64,000 bases of DNA from Flavobacterium panacis (GCF_024649945.1 NZ_JANKMS010000003.1:310001-374000); one strand, 5' to 3'; positions 15,964 through 24,652 are shown, numbered from the stretch's first letter. The notes: generated by a model not told the origin, from the letters alone. Numbers and translations: made by a program.

Positions 15964-18084
15964 ATGTTTTTAAGTATACATCATATTAGTCTTCCTATTG
16001 AAGATCCGCTTTTAAAATTTCTTATCGAACTTATTATAATATTATGCATTCCGCTTTTATTAAATAAGATTAAAGTTCCTCACTTGCTTGGACTCATCAT
16101 TGCTGGCGCCGTTATTGGCCCAAATGGTTTTGGCGTGCTTTCTAGAGATAGCAGCGTAGTGGTTACGGGAACTACTGGTCTTTTATACATTATGTTTTTG
16201 GCGGGATTGGAAATCGATATGGCCGATTTCAAGAAAAATAAGTGGAAAAGTATTGTTTTTTCTCTCTATACTTTTGCGGTCCCTTTTATCCTCGGTCTTG
16301 TTGGAGGATATTATGTATTAGGTTTTTCGTTCCTGACTTCGGTACTTTTTGCCAGTTTGTTTTCATCACATACTTTGATCGTGTATCCAATGGTAAGCGC
16401 ATTAGGAATTGCTAAAAATCTTTCAGTCAACATAACCGTAGGAGGAACCATGATTACCGATGTTCTATCACTTCTTGTCCTGGCTGTTGTGGTCGGAATG
16501 TCTCAAGGAGAAGTTGGTACAGCTTTTTGGGTAAAACTAACTGTTTCTATGGTGCTTTTTACGCTGATTGTTTTATTACTCTTTCCTATTATTGCGCGAT
16601 GGTTTTTCAAAAATGTGGAAGATAAAATCTCGCAGTATCTTTTTGTAATTGTGATGATTTATTTGGCGGCTCTTTTGGCAGAACTTGCCGGAATCGAATC
16701 TATCATTGGTGCCTTTTTTGCAGGTCTTGCTTTAAACAGATTAATTCCACATACTTCATCTTTAATGAATAGAGTAGAATTTGTTGGGAATGCTATTTTT
16801 ATTCCGTTTTTTCTAATAAGTGTCGGAATGCTTATTGATTTTACTGCTTTTATACAGAGTTGGGAAACATTGTGGGTGGCCGCAATTATGCTTATAGCTT
16901 CTATTGGAGGTAAATATTTTGCCGCCATGCTGACCAAGAAAACCTATAAACTTACAAATGACGAGGGACAGTTGATCTTTGGTATGAGCGCCGCATCTGC
17001 AGCTGCAACATTAGCCTCTGTTATGGTAGGTTATAACATTATTATTGGAGAAAATGATGCAGGTGAACCGATAAGACTTTTAAACGATCATGTTCTTAAC
17101 GGCAGTATTCTTTTGATATTAATTTCTTGTACGGTTTCTTCTTTTGTTTCAATGGCCAGCGCCCAGCGAATTGCAGACTCAGATAAAGATGATAAAGTGT
17201 CGGGCAAAAGCGAAGAAAAAGAGAATATTCTTCTGGCGTTGAATCACGAAGAGACGGTAGAAAAAATGGTAAATCTCGGACTGATTGTAAAAACATCTAC
17301 GAATAAAGATCGTGTTTTTGCTGTCAATGTGATTAATGAGGAAGAAAATGAATCGTCGGTAAAAAATGCAGAAAAGATTCTGGGATTAGCGGTTAAAGCG
17401 GCTTCTGCGGCCGATGTTAAACTCAATCCGATTACGCGTCATGATAATGATACAGCAAGCGGAATTAGTAACGTCATTAAAGAAAAAGAAATAACAGATT
17501 TAATTGTAGGATTAGAAGGCGGAAAAGGATTCTCTGCTTCTTTCGTTTATAATTTGTACAACGGTTATCTCAAAAATAAAAATATAAATCTGATGATTTA
17601 TCATGCTGTGCAGCCTGTTTCTACTATAAAAAATTATATAGTTTTGATTCCTGAAAATGCTGAAAAAGACGCTGGTTTTTTTCATTCAATGCTTCGAATT
17701 TGGAATATTGGGCGAAATTCTGGTGCAAAAATGAACTTTTATGGAAAAGAGAAAACCATGTTGCTTTTAAAAAGAATTGTAAAAAAAGCAACTATAGAAG
17801 CCACATTCAATATACTTGATTCTTGGAACCAGGCACAGGAAACTGCTTTCAATTTGGGAGAAGATGAAGGTTTGATCATTATGATGGCAGATAAAGGAAT
17901 GTATTCTTACTTTCAGCAAATGCGCGATGTGCCTGATTTGCTTAATAAAAAAGTAATTAATAATAATTACATGCTGATTTATCCTTTTTCAAAAACTGAA
18001 AAAAATACGACCGAAAAGAGAGCTGTTAGCAGTCACGACGATTTTGTTGAGATAGGAAAAGTAATTCGAAATATTTTTAAATAA
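15964..18084 (+). CDS. CPA2-type cation:proton antiporter with C-terminal UspA-like region
   Basis: 706 aa. Residues about 15-395 form a Kef/NhaA-type membrane domain of about 12-13 helices ('PHLLGLIIAGAVIGPNGFGV', 'GTTGLLYIMFLAGLEIDM', 'ESIIGAFFAGLALNRLIP'). Residues about 430-690 are soluble and contain one or two universal-stress-protein-like units ('LALNHEETVEKMVNLGLIV', 'ITDLIVGLEGGKGFSAS'), probably a nucleotide-sensing regulatory tail in place of the RCK domain of KefB/KefC. It would exchange K+ or Na+ for H+ across the inner membrane. It follows the small lipoprotein by 3 bp and ends at a strong terminator. Confidence 0.9.
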   Translation: MFLSIHHISLPIEDPLLKFLIELIIILCIPLLLNKIKVPHLLGLIIAGAVIGPNGFGVLSRDSSVVVTGTTGLLYIMFLAGLEIDMADFKKNKWKSIVFSLYTFAVPFILGLVGGYYVLGFSFLTSVLFASLFSSHTLIVYPMVSALGIAKNLSVNITVGGTMITDVLSLLVLAVVVGMSQGEVGTAFWVKLTVSMVLFTLIVLLLFPIIARWFFKNVEDKISQYLFVIVMIYLAALLAELAGIESIIGAFFAGLALNRLIPHTSSLMNRVEFVGNAIFIPFFLISVGMLIDFTAFIQSWETLWVAAIMLIASIGGKYFAAMLTKKTYKLTNDEGQLIFGMSAASAAATLASVMVGYNIIIGENDAGEPIRLLNDHVLNGSILLILISCTVSSFVSMASAQRIADSDKDDKVSGKSEEKENILLALNHEETVEKMVNLGLIVKTSTNKDRVFAVNVINEEENESSVKNAEKILGLAVKAASAADVKLNPITRHDNDTASGISNVIKEKEITDLIVGLEGGKGFSASFVYNLYNGYLKNKNINLMIYHAVQPVSTIKNYIVLIPENAEKDAGFFHSMLRIWNIGRNSGAKMNFYGKEKTMLLLKRIVKKATIEATFNILDSWNQAQETAFNLGEDEGLIIMMADKGMYSYFQQMRDVPDLLNKKVINNNYMLIYPFSKTEKNTTEKRAVSSHDDFVEIGKVIRNIFK

Positions 18085-18091
18085 ATCAAAG

Positions 18092-18120
18092 CCCTTAGAC
18101 AGAAATCTAAGGGTTTTCTT
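18092..18120. terminator. Terminator between antiporter and amidotransferase genes
   Basis: CCCTTAGA (18092-18099) pairs exactly with TCTAAGGG (18106-18113) and is followed by a T-rich tract on the plus strand, with AAAG before it for the minus strand. It serves the two convergent genes. Confidence 0.8.
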
Positions 18121-18121
18121 T

Positions 18122-18844
18122 TTATTTTGATGCGTTATAAGCCAAAACAAGTTTGTCAAGAAATTGAAAAAGCTTTTTATTCATTTCGTTATAATCAAAA
18201 GAAAGAATTTCTTCTGGATTTTGAACAAATCGATGTTTTTTGCTTTTCGTTAATAAATCTGTTTCGCTTTCGATTAATAGAGAAACAACTTCAGTTGTAA
18301 GTTCCATATGGCATTGGAAACCATAAACAAGATTAGAATAAGAAACAATTTGAATCGGGCAGCCTTCACTAAAAGCTAGAACTTTACTTTCTTTCGTCAA
18401 ACCAGGCATGTCATTGTGCCAATGCCCCACATTTAAAATTGATCCAAAATGATTTATTTTTTCATCTTTTATTCCGTCTTCGGTTAAAGTAATCGGGAAA
18501 ACGCCAATTTCTTTTTCAGGACTATGACCAAAGTTTGATCCTAAAGCTTGTCCGATTAATTGTGAACCCAGACAAACGCCAATAACGGCTTTTCCTGCAG
18601 TAATACATTTTTGAATTAAAGCAATTTCGGCTTCTGCATTAAAATGCGGACATTCTTCAAGCGTAGTGTTTGGACTTTGAGGTCCGCCCATTACAATTAG
18701 CATGTCTATAGAATCAGTTGAATCTGGCAGCACCTCATTTTTATAAACTTTAGAGAAAGTTGTTTTGTAATTTCTGCTTTCTGCCCAATTCAAATACGCG
18801 CCTGGAGCTTCGTATGTTTCGTGTTGTATAAAGTGTATGTTCAT
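18122..18844 (-). CDS. Type 1 (class I) glutamine amidotransferase-like protein
   Basis: 240 aa. The nucleophile elbow G-V-C-L-G-S-Q places the catalytic cysteine at Cys91. The oxyanion segment 'VMGGPQSPN' (51-59) and the His in 'VYGFQCHMELTTE' complete the GATase fold. No synthetase partner domain is fused and no biosynthetic partner is next door, so this is the stand-alone type related to YfeJ/GuaA-like proteins, which may hydrolyse gamma-glutamyl compounds. The start at 18844 gives the normal beta-strand MNIHFIQHE. The substrate is unknown. Confidence 0.88.
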   Translation of the reverse strand: MNIHFIQHETYEAPGAYLNWAESRNYKTTFSKVYKNEVLPDSTDSIDMLIVMGGPQSPNTTLEECPHFNAEAEIALIQKCITAGKAVIGVCLGSQLIGQALGSNFGHSPEKEIGVFPITLTEDGIKDEKINHFGSILNVGHWHNDMPGLTKESKVLAFSEGCPIQIVSYSNLVYGFQCHMELTTEVVSLLIESETDLLTKSKKHRFVQNPEEILSFDYNEMNKKLFQFLDKLVLAYNASK

Positions 18845-18927
18845 TCGATCTAAAAATTACAACAAATGTAGTAGGATAAAGAACGTTTTTGATAGTCCAC
18901 TTTTTCTTTTACTGAAATAGTCCAGAT

Positions 18928-19410
18928 TTAAGAATTCAACGTAAGCATCATCTGAATGTCGACTCTATCATAAGCTGAAGAAAGACCTGTTATTTCTTTG
19001 AATCCTAACTTTTCATATAGCTTTATTGCAGGTTTAAGTTTTGTATTGCTTTCTAAATAAATTCTAGAAGCACCTTTTTCTTTAGCCCATTTTATTGCTG
19101 ATTCGGCCAATAATAATCCAACGCCTTTTCCTTGTGCTTTCGGACTTACAGCCATTTTTGCTAATTCGTAATCGTAATCTTTTCCATCACTTTTTATTAA
19201 AGCGCAAACACCTAAAACTTCATCATTTAAAACAGCTGCAAAAATTTCTCCGCCTTTGTTTATAATATATTCTTCGGCATGATCAAGTGCTTTTACATCG
19301 TTGGGTTCAACTACAAAATAATTTGAAATCCATTCTATATTTAAGTCTTTAAAACTTTTTTTATACTTTGGGTTATAGGTCGCTATTTCTACTTGTTCCT
19401 TATTTTTCAT
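18928..19410 (-). CDS. GNAT N-acetyltransferase
   Basis: 160 aa, a complete GNAT fold. The acetyl-CoA loop is 'KMAVSPKAQGKGVGLLLAES' (about 106-125) with the Q-G-K-G-V-G motif, and the closing motif is 'NTKLKPAIKLYEKLGFKEI'. It begins 8 bp after the MocR gene on the same strand, so it is the last gene of a three-gene operon and a probable target of that regulator. The acceptor substrate is not known. Confidence 0.9.
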   Translation of the reverse strand: MKNKEQVEIATYNPKYKKSFKDLNIEWISNYFVVEPNDVKALDHAEEYIINKGGEIFAAVLNDEVLGVCALIKSDGKDYDYELAKMAVSPKAQGKGVGLLLAESAIKWAKEKGASRIYLESNTKLKPAIKLYEKLGFKEITGLSSAYDRVDIQMMLTLNS

Positions 19411-19417
19411 AATGCTA

Positions 19418-20836
19418 TTAAATACTATTTTTTATTATTCTGCCCAATTTTTTCAAATCAGCATCTACACGTTCATTCCATTCTAGGACATACGTCAACC
19501 TCATGCAGTTATTGTATTGATTGTACTGCGAAAAAATTCTTCCTGGTGCAAATACAATTTTTTGGGCTAGGGCAGTGTTATATAATTCTGTTGTGGAAAT
19601 CCTTTCGTCTAATTCTACCCATAGCATAAAACCGCCTTTTGGCTGTGCGATTTTAGTGTTATCTGGAAAATAAGATTCTACAGTTCGGCTAATCTGGAGA
19701 TAATTATTGTAAAGCTTATTTCTAAAAGATCTCAGATGATGATCGTAACGACCGTGTTCCAAGAAGTCTGCAATTACATCTGAATATAAAGAAGAATTAC
19801 AAACCGTTTGAACTAGCTTTTGACGTATAATTTTATCTTTAAATTTTCCTGGCGCAATCCATCCAACGCGATAACCTGGTGCAAGAGTTTTAGAAACCGA
19901 TCCGATCCATAGAACTAAGCCAGCTTCGTCATAAAATTTACAAGGTCTAGGTCGTTCTGAACCAAAATAAAGATTACCATAAATATCGTCTTCAATCAAT
20001 GGAGTGTTATATTGTGTAATCAGTCTTACCAGTTCTTGTTTGTTTTCGTCTGGCATTTGAAACCCCATTGGATTATTGAAATTGGAGACAAAACAACAGG
20101 CTTTTATTTCAGGTAGTACTTTTTTTAAAGCGTCGAGATCTATTCCATACAAAGGATGAGTCGGAATTTCAACTGCTTTTAAACCTAATGCTTTAATGGC
20201 TTGGAGTATTCCAAAATAAGCAGGACTTTCTACAGCAACACTGTCTCCCGGAGATGTCACAGCCATAAGTGCATTGTACATGGCGTGCATAGCGCCAGAA
20301 GTAATTACAATATCATCCTCAGTAATTTTTCCTTCCATCACAATTGCCCATTTTGCAATAGCGCGTCGAAGTTCTTCAGATCCCTGAACGGGTTCGTAAG
20401 CTGTACCTGCATCGTCTCTATTGCGAACCGCATTGATAATACCTTTGTTGAGTTTGGCCACGGGAAGAAAATTCTTTCCAGGTAATCCCAATGCAAATTG
20501 GGTCACATCTGATCTGTTGATGGTACTGAAAACTTTATCGATAAGTTCTTCAGGAGTATTTTCGGTTTCGTGATTGTCAATGCTGGCAATTGTTGGAAGC
20601 GCTGTTGTACGCTGTGAACTTTTGCTAACGTAATATCCCGTTTTTGGACGAGATTCTATCAACGAACGGCTTTCTAATTCTAAATAAGCTTGTTTGATTG
20701 TGTTTAAACTAACATTATATAATTTTTGCGCACTTCGTACAGAAGGCAGTTTGCTGCCGAGCACCAGAATCTCATTATGAATTTGATCTTCTATTATTTT
20801 GGCAATTTTTAAATATAATGTTTCGCGATTTTTCAT
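19418..20836 (-). CDS. MocR-family regulator (GntR HTH fused to aminotransferase fold)
   Basis: 472 aa. Residues 1-72 are a GntR winged helix ('GSKLPSVRSAQKLYNVSLNT', 'LIESRPKTGYYV'). Residues about 110-470 are a fold-type I aminotransferase with the PLP lysine Lys316 in G-S-V-S-K and the Asn/Asp/Tyr contacts at 'NFNNPMGF' and 'IEDDIYGNLYF'. MocR proteins use PLP as effector; PdxR and GabR are the known examples. No pdxS/pdxT or gab genes lie here, so the target is unclear. The gene sits between a 127-aa gene (20 bp) and a GNAT gene (8 bp) and may control its own operon through the TACAGA repeats upstream. Confidence 0.93.
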   Translation of the reverse strand: MKNRETLYLKIAKIIEDQIHNEILVLGSKLPSVRSAQKLYNVSLNTIKQAYLELESRSLIESRPKTGYYVSKSSQRTTALPTIASIDNHETENTPEELIDKVFSTINRSDVTQFALGLPGKNFLPVAKLNKGIINAVRNRDDAGTAYEPVQGSEELRRAIAKWAIVMEGKITEDDIVITSGAMHAMYNALMAVTSPGDSVAVESPAYFGILQAIKALGLKAVEIPTHPLYGIDLDALKKVLPEIKACCFVSNFNNPMGFQMPDENKQELVRLITQYNTPLIEDDIYGNLYFGSERPRPCKFYDEAGLVLWIGSVSKTLAPGYRVGWIAPGKFKDKIIRQKLVQTVCNSSLYSDVIADFLEHGRYDHHLRSFRNKLYNNYLQISRTVESYFPDNTKIAQPKGGFMLWVELDERISTTELYNTALAQKIVFAPGRIFSQYNQYNNCMRLTYVLEWNERVDADLKKLGRIIKNSI

Positions 20837-20856
20837 TGACGCTTTTTGCTAATGGT

Positions 20857-21240
20857 TTAAAAGTTTAAAGAATGCATAAAATAATCCGTGCTGTGTTTAA
20901 GCTGTTGAGGATTTTTGAAATTCGCACTTCTTTTTTTCTTTAGAAAATTTGAAATATACTCCTCAAATAGTGTTTTGTCTTTATCGGTTAAACTTCCGTC
21001 ATCGTAAATTTGATGTACGATTTCGTTATTCGAATTCAGTAATAAAGTGGCAAACGAATTGATTTTGCCTTCTTTTTCAACGAGTAAAAAAGGAATACCA
21101 AAAAGCATTTGATCTTCGGCTTTTACAGACTTGTTTTGACTGAAAATGTTTTGTAAAATTTCCATATCAAATATATACACTTCTCTAAATGTTAGTTTTT
21201 TCTGTAGTAATGCTTTAGATTTCATATCTTTTTTTAGCAA
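20857..21240 (-). CDS. Hypothetical protein (up to 127 aa), first gene of the MocR operon
   Basis: I do not recognise it. The likely start is the first or the second ATG (MLKKDMKSKALLQKKLTFRE); a shorter start at MEILQNIFSQN is possible. The core looks like an alpha/beta protein ('MLFGIPFLLVEKEGKINSF', 'ATLLLNSNNEIVHQIYDDGS') with a Lys-rich helix near the end. There is no signal or membrane segment. It ends 20 bp before the MocR start, which implies cotranscription. Confidence 0.6.
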   Translation of the reverse strand: MLKKDMKSKALLQKKLTFREVYIFDMEILQNIFSQNKSVKAEDQMLFGIPFLLVEKEGKINSFATLLLNSNNEIVHQIYDDGSLTDKDKTLFEEYISNFLKKKRSANFKNPQQLKHSTDYFMHSLNF

Positions 21241-21264
21241 AATTATTGCTATTAAAGATTTGGG

Positions 21265-21329
21265 TACAGATACAGAAAATACTTTTTTTACGGATACAGA
21301 TTAAAGGTAGTGTTTTTATTGAATCTGTA
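21265..21329. promoter_or_regulatory. Cluster of TACAGA repeats upstream of the MocR operon
   Basis: TACAGA occurs at 21265-21270, 21271-21276 and 21295-21300, twice within the longer GATACAGA (21269 and 21293, 24 bp apart), and inverted as TCTGTA at 21324-21329. Direct repeats near two helical turns apart resemble MocR operators. Binding is inferred from position, 25-90 bp before the first gene of the operon. Confidence 0.4.
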
Positions 21330-21392
21330 AAAATTACCGTTAAGTTTTTTATTGAATGAAGGATTGATTCAGAACTACTGTTGAATTTGAAG

Positions 21393-21992
21393 TTATTTTA
21401 TCCAGCCTGTTTTTCTTTTCCAGTCCAGAACTTCTTGTTTTCGTTTTTCGAAATCTTTCGGTGGTAATTGATTTTCTTGTTTTACTCGTTTGCGAATAAT
21501 TTCTGTTTGTTCTTCCAAGGAGTTGAGTCCAATAGATTGTCTCCTTTGATTTAATATTGATAAGTCATCAAACAAATTCGGACTTAAATCTCCATTTTCA
21601 TCCCAATCAAATTGAGTTCCGTAAAGTTGAGGTTTTCCTTCCAGGACTGCTATTCTATCACTTAAATAAGCTAAATGGATTGGATCTGCTTTCTTTTGAT
21701 CAACTTCATTTTGTAATTGATCAGCACATTTTTTCATAAAATCGGGCAGTCCGATTGAATGCTGAATGATGAGCCAGGCGGCTTCACTAGCTTCTTTACC
21801 TACTTTGTCGATAGTTGGATAGCCGATTGAATTTATTATTTCTTCTAAAATTGCTGCGTTTTGAAGATGCAGTTTTTCCATTTCTTCTTTATATCCTTCA
21901 GAAAGCTTTTTACTTTCAATAAGTTTAGCTCTCAGCTCGAGATCGGCATTTTTCAGCTCAATGATTCTTTTGGAAATGGTTTTATTGGCCAT
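21393..21992 (-). CDS. DUF6624-like protein
   Basis: 199 aa. The N-terminal 60 residues are a charged helix, probably a coiled coil. The centre carries the pattern 'EAAWLIIQHSIGLPDFMKKC' and 'HLAYLSDRIAVLEGKPQLYG' with T-Q-F, which resembles the DUF6624 core (W-L-I-x-Q-H ... Y-L-x-D-R-x-x-x-x-x-G-x-P-Q-x-Y-G-T-Q). No enzymatic role is established for that family. The C-terminus is basic and Trp-containing. There is no signal peptide, so it is cytoplasmic. The 86-aa gene 67 bp upstream is on the same strand. Confidence 0.7.
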   Translation of the reverse strand: MANKTISKRIIELKNADLELRAKLIESKKLSEGYKEEMEKLHLQNAAILEEIINSIGYPTIDKVGKEASEAAWLIIQHSIGLPDFMKKCADQLQNEVDQKKADPIHLAYLSDRIAVLEGKPQLYGTQFDWDENGDLSPNLFDDLSILNQRRQSIGLNSLEEQTEIIRKRVKQENQLPPKDFEKRKQEVLDWKRKTGWIK

Positions 21993-22059
21993 CTGATATT
22001 GGTTGAAGAATTAACGAAAAATGACTTCAGTTTACAAGAAGTAGTGTTTTCTTGTAAAT

Positions 22060-22320
22060 TTAGTTATTATCCTCCTTTTCCAAATCAGCAGCAGAAATCT
22101 GATCTAAGATATTGGTTTGGTTTGGAGAAATATAATTTTTGTTTTCGATTGTGGCTTCTTTCTTAAAAAGAAGATCTAAGGCATTATATAGTTTCAATAA
22201 AACATCTTTGTCTGCTTTATCGATTTCTAAAGCAGTATTAAAATTAAAAACATAATTGTTCGAATTGCGTACTTCGACTTTTATCGTTTTTGATGTGATC
22301 TTGAATTTAACTATATCCAT
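22060..22320 (-). CDS. Hypothetical protein (86 aa)
   Basis: I do not recognise this protein. It has a beta-hairpin-like N-terminus ('MDIVKFKITSKTIKVEVRNS'), a helix 'DKDVLLKLYNALDLLFKKEA' and a polar, acidic tail. It is soluble. It lies 67 bp upstream of the DUF6624 gene on the same strand and may share its transcript. The coding call rests on length, codon use like its neighbours and the absence of a better frame. Confidence 0.55.
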   Translation of the reverse strand: MDIVKFKITSKTIKVEVRNSNNYVFNFNTALEIDKADKDVLLKLYNALDLLFKKEATIENKNYISPNQTNILDQISAADLEKEDNN

Positions 22321-22412
22321 TTGGTTATAAATTACTTAGTTCGAAAAAAGCGGTTTTAATGGTTTGTTTATTGAAAAATAAAACACAAATCTACTACAAA
22401 TTACGAAGATTT

Positions 22413-22447
22413 TTAAATAAAAAAAACACCACTTAAAAAAGTGGTGT
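22413..22447 (-). terminator. Terminator of the tRNA-Met gene
   Basis: Read on the minus strand, ACACCACTT (22439-22447) pairs with AAGTGGTGT (22426-22434) and is followed by eight T. It lies 12 bp past the 3' end of the tRNA. Confidence 0.85.
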
Positions 22448-22459
22448 CTCTTACCTAAG

Positions 22460-22533
22460 TAGCGAGGACGGGAGTTGAACCCGTGACCTCAGGGTTATGA
22501 ATCCTGCGCTCTAACCAACTGAGCTACCTCGCC
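22460..22533 (-). tRNA. tRNA-Met (anticodon CAT), elongator type
   Basis: The minus strand folds into a full cloverleaf of 74 nt: a 7-bp acceptor stem closing on G1-U72, D arm with AGCTCAGTTGGTTAGAGC, anticodon stem CAGGA with loop TTCATAA giving CAT, variable loop AGGTC and a T arm with GGTTCAACTCC. No CCA is encoded. The G at position 1 and the D-arm pattern point to elongator Met rather than initiator. A tRNA-Ile2 (CAT modified to lysidine) cannot be fully excluded without comparison. Confidence 0.92.
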
Positions 22534-22683
22534 TGGACTGCTATCATGAATTCCTGATTGCGGGTGCAAAGATAGAAATAATATTAAAGCATACAAGCAA
22601 AAAAGAAAGAAAAAAAAATATTTTTAAAAAAGCATTGTTTTTGGACATATATTCTTATATTTCGAAAAAATTAAAAGTAGCAC

Positions 22684-23076
22684 ATGGATTCAAAAATACG
22701 TTACGAAATCGAGTTTCCGATCAATTCTTCGCCGCAATTATTGTATCAATATATATCAACGCCGTCAGGTTTACAAGAATGGTTTGCTGACAACGTTAAC
22801 TCAAGAGGGGAATTTTTTACTTTCATCTGGAATGATTCGCAAGAAAAAGCGCGTTTAGCGTCTAAAAAGTCTGGTGAAAAAGTAAAGTTTAAATGGGTAG
22901 ATGAAAGCAGTAAAGACACTGATTACTTTTTTGAACTCCATATTTTAGTGGATGAATTGACTAAAGATGTATCGCTTATGGTGGTTGATTTTGCGGATAG
23001 AGAAGAAATAGGCGAAGCTAAACAATTGTGGGAGAATCAGATCTCAGATCTGAAACATCTTATTGGATCTGTTTAG
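22684..23076 (+). CDS. START/AHSA1-like domain protein
   Basis: 130 aa, a single helix-grip (START-like) domain: 'IRYEIEFPINSSPQLLYQYI' then 'STPSGLQEWFADNVN', a central beta-sheet and a long C-terminal helix 'EAKQLWENQISDLKHLI'. This is the small SRPBCC-type family common in Bacteroidota. It may bind a hydrophobic ligand or act as a co-chaperone like AHSA1. There is no signal peptide. The hairpin that follows it lies directly against the next gene's start. Confidence 0.8.
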   Translation: MDSKIRYEIEFPINSSPQLLYQYISTPSGLQEWFADNVNSRGEFFTFIWNDSQEKARLASKKSGEKVKFKWVDESSKDTDYFFELHILVDELTKDVSLMVVDFADREEIGEAKQLWENQISDLKHLIGSV

Positions 23077-23096
23077 TAAAAGTCTTTTTTATACCT

Positions 23097-23130
23097 TATA
23101 TTTGCCCTGAACAAAATTCAGGGTTTTTTT
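23097..23130 (+). promoter_or_regulatory. Fused promoter box and terminator hairpin upstream of the aminotransferase gene
   Basis: The -7 box TATATTTG (23097-23104) runs straight into the hairpin CCCTGAA-CAAAA... closing at TTCAGGG (23105-23111 with 23117-23123) and a run of seven T that ends at the ATG (23131). The hairpin should stop transcripts from the START gene. New transcripts would begin inside or just after its left arm and so would not form it. Confidence 0.65.
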
Positions 23131-23967
23131 ATGATTAATTTTAACGGAAACATCGGGCAAGAAGAGAATGTATTAACTCAAAATCGTGCTTTTTTATACG
23201 GTGATGGGATATTTGAAACAGTAAAAATTATCAACGGAAAAATCTTGTTTCTTGAAGATCATTACTTTAGGTTGATGGCTTCAATGCGTGTTGTTCGAAT
23301 GATGATTCCAATGAATTTTACAATGGAATACTTTGAGGAGCAAATTCTTAACTTAGTTAAAGAACTAAATATTGCTTCTTCAGCAAGAGCTAGAATTACT
23401 GTTTTTAGAAAAGATGGTGGTTTATATCTTCCAAAAAGCAACGAAATTTCATTTTTAATTAACGCCATTGTTCTTGGAAATACTTCTTACTCAGTAAGTA
23501 CAAAAGAATACGAAGTAGATTTGTACAAAGACTTCTATGTAACCAAGCAATTATTATCGTCGCTTAAAACGACCAATAAGATGGTTAATATAACAGGAAG
23601 TATTTACGCGCACGAAAACGACCTTGCAAACTGTATTTTACTGAATGACAGTAAAAATGTAGTAGAGGCCCTTCAAGGGAATATTTTTATGGTTTCTGGA
23701 AATAAACTAATTACGCCTCCAGTTTCAGAGGGAGCTTTAAATGGTGTAATGCGTAAACAAATTTTAGCTTTAGCTAAGAAAGTAGAGGGCATAGAAGTTT
23801 TAGAAGAAATAATTTCGCCGTTTGATCTTCAAAAAGCAGACGAATTATTTCTAACCAATGTAATCACAGGGATACAGCCGATAACTAAATATCGAAAAAA
23901 GGAGTTTAAAATAAATTTGGCGCATTTATTAGTGCAAAAACTAAATGAATCCATTTCTGAAAATTAA
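23131..23967 (+). CDS. Class IV PLP aminotransferase (PabC/branched-chain type)
   Basis: 278 aa, fold-type IV. 'RAFLYGDGIFETVKIINGKI' is the class IV N-terminal motif, the PLP lysine is in 'LLSSLKTTNKMVN' (about 148), and 'GALNGVMRKQILALA' and 'ELFLTNVITGIQPI' form the phosphate and dimer regions. The family includes aminodeoxychorismate lyase (folate pathway), branched-chain transaminase and D-amino acid transaminase. The single domain and 'F-L-T-N' motif slightly favour the PabC-like group, but no pabA/pabB gene is near. Its stop overlaps the end of the convergent yqgE-like gene by 4 bp. Confidence 0.85.
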   Translation: MINFNGNIGQEENVLTQNRAFLYGDGIFETVKIINGKILFLEDHYFRLMASMRVVRMMIPMNFTMEYFEEQILNLVKELNIASSARARITVFRKDGGLYLPKSNEISFLINAIVLGNTSYSVSTKEYEVDLYKDFYVTKQLLSSLKTTNKMVNITGSIYAHENDLANCILLNDSKNVVEALQGNIFMVSGNKLITPPVSEGALNGVMRKQILALAKKVEGIEVLEEIISPFDLQKADELFLTNVITGIQPITKYRKKEFKINLAHLLVQKLNESISEN

Positions 23968-24524
23968 TTCAGATATGGATTTTCTGGTGCATTAGACCAA
24001 ATAAGATAGTCGCCTCCAAGTTCTATAATCTGCTCTTTCCAAAAATGAGTGGTAGATTTTCCGATAATTTTATTTTTATAATTATTATCAGCAATAATCC
24101 AAGAGTTTCCCTGCATTTCATTTTCAAGCTGATTTTCGTCCCAACCAGTATAACCTAAGAAAAAGCGAATGTTATTCTTGCTGATAGCACCGCTATTTAT
24201 TAAATCTTTGGTTGATTCAAAATCGCCTCCCCAATAAATTCCGTTCGAAATCTCAACACTATTTGGGATTAACTCAGGAATATTGTGAATAAAATAAAGG
24301 TTGTCTTGTTCTACAGGGCCTCCGTTGTATATTTTGAAATTAGCATCAATTTCTGGTATTAAGTCATTAATAGTATATTTTAATGGCTTATTGATTATAA
24401 AACCTATTGATCCTTCTTTGTTATGGTCTGCTAATAAAATTACCGATCTGTTAAAAGATAAATCTCCAATTATTGAAGGCTCGGCAATAAGCAGGTGTCC
24501 TTTTTTTAATTTTTCTGAAATCAT
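23964..24524 (-). CDS. YqgE/AlgH family protein
   Basis: 186 aa from the ATG at 24524 (MISEKLKKGHLLIAEP), which is where the family begins. A longer frame to 24608 would run into the HU terminator and is rejected. Typical motifs are 'GHLLIAEPSIIGDLSFNRSV', 'GSIGFIINKPL', 'YNGGPVEQDNLYFIH' and 'FFLGYTGWDENQLENEM'. The family is widespread but has no agreed biochemical activity; AlgH in Pseudomonas was linked to alginate regulation. It lies downstream of the HU gene on the same strand but behind a terminator, so it probably has its own promoter. Confidence 0.9.
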   Translation of the reverse strand: MISEKLKKGHLLIAEPSIIGDLSFNRSVILLADHNKEGSIGFIINKPLKYTINDLIPEIDANFKIYNGGPVEQDNLYFIHNIPELIPNSVEISNGIYWGGDFESTKDLINSGAISKNNIRFFLGYTGWDENQLENEMQGNSWIIADNNYKNKIIGKSTTHFWKEQIIELGGDYLIWSNAPENPYLN

Positions 24525-24593
24525 ACGGTTACAATTTTTATTAAATTTAATCATAAAAAAATTAAAATCACAAAAAAAATCGTTAAACCGCAT

Positions 24594-24620
24594 AAAAAAA
24601 CCTTCCATAAGGAAGGTTTT
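24594..24620 (-). terminator. Terminator of the HU gene
   Basis: On the minus strand AAAACCTTCC pairs with GGAAGGTTTT around a 4-nt TTAT loop and runs into seven T. It starts 33 bp after the HU stop codon. Confidence 0.88.
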
Positions 24621-24652
24621 AATTATATTATAAGTTTAGAGAACTTTCTTAC

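Noticed and set aside
22460..22533. tRNA read as initiator Met or as Ile2
   Set aside because: It has a G at position 1, without the initiator's C1-A72 mismatch, and an elongator-like D arm. Ile2 remains possible but is less likely by similarity of the arms.
24525..24608. Longer N-terminus for the YqgE-like protein
   Set aside because: It would extend into the HU terminator hairpin, and the added residues are Phe-rich and foreign to the family.
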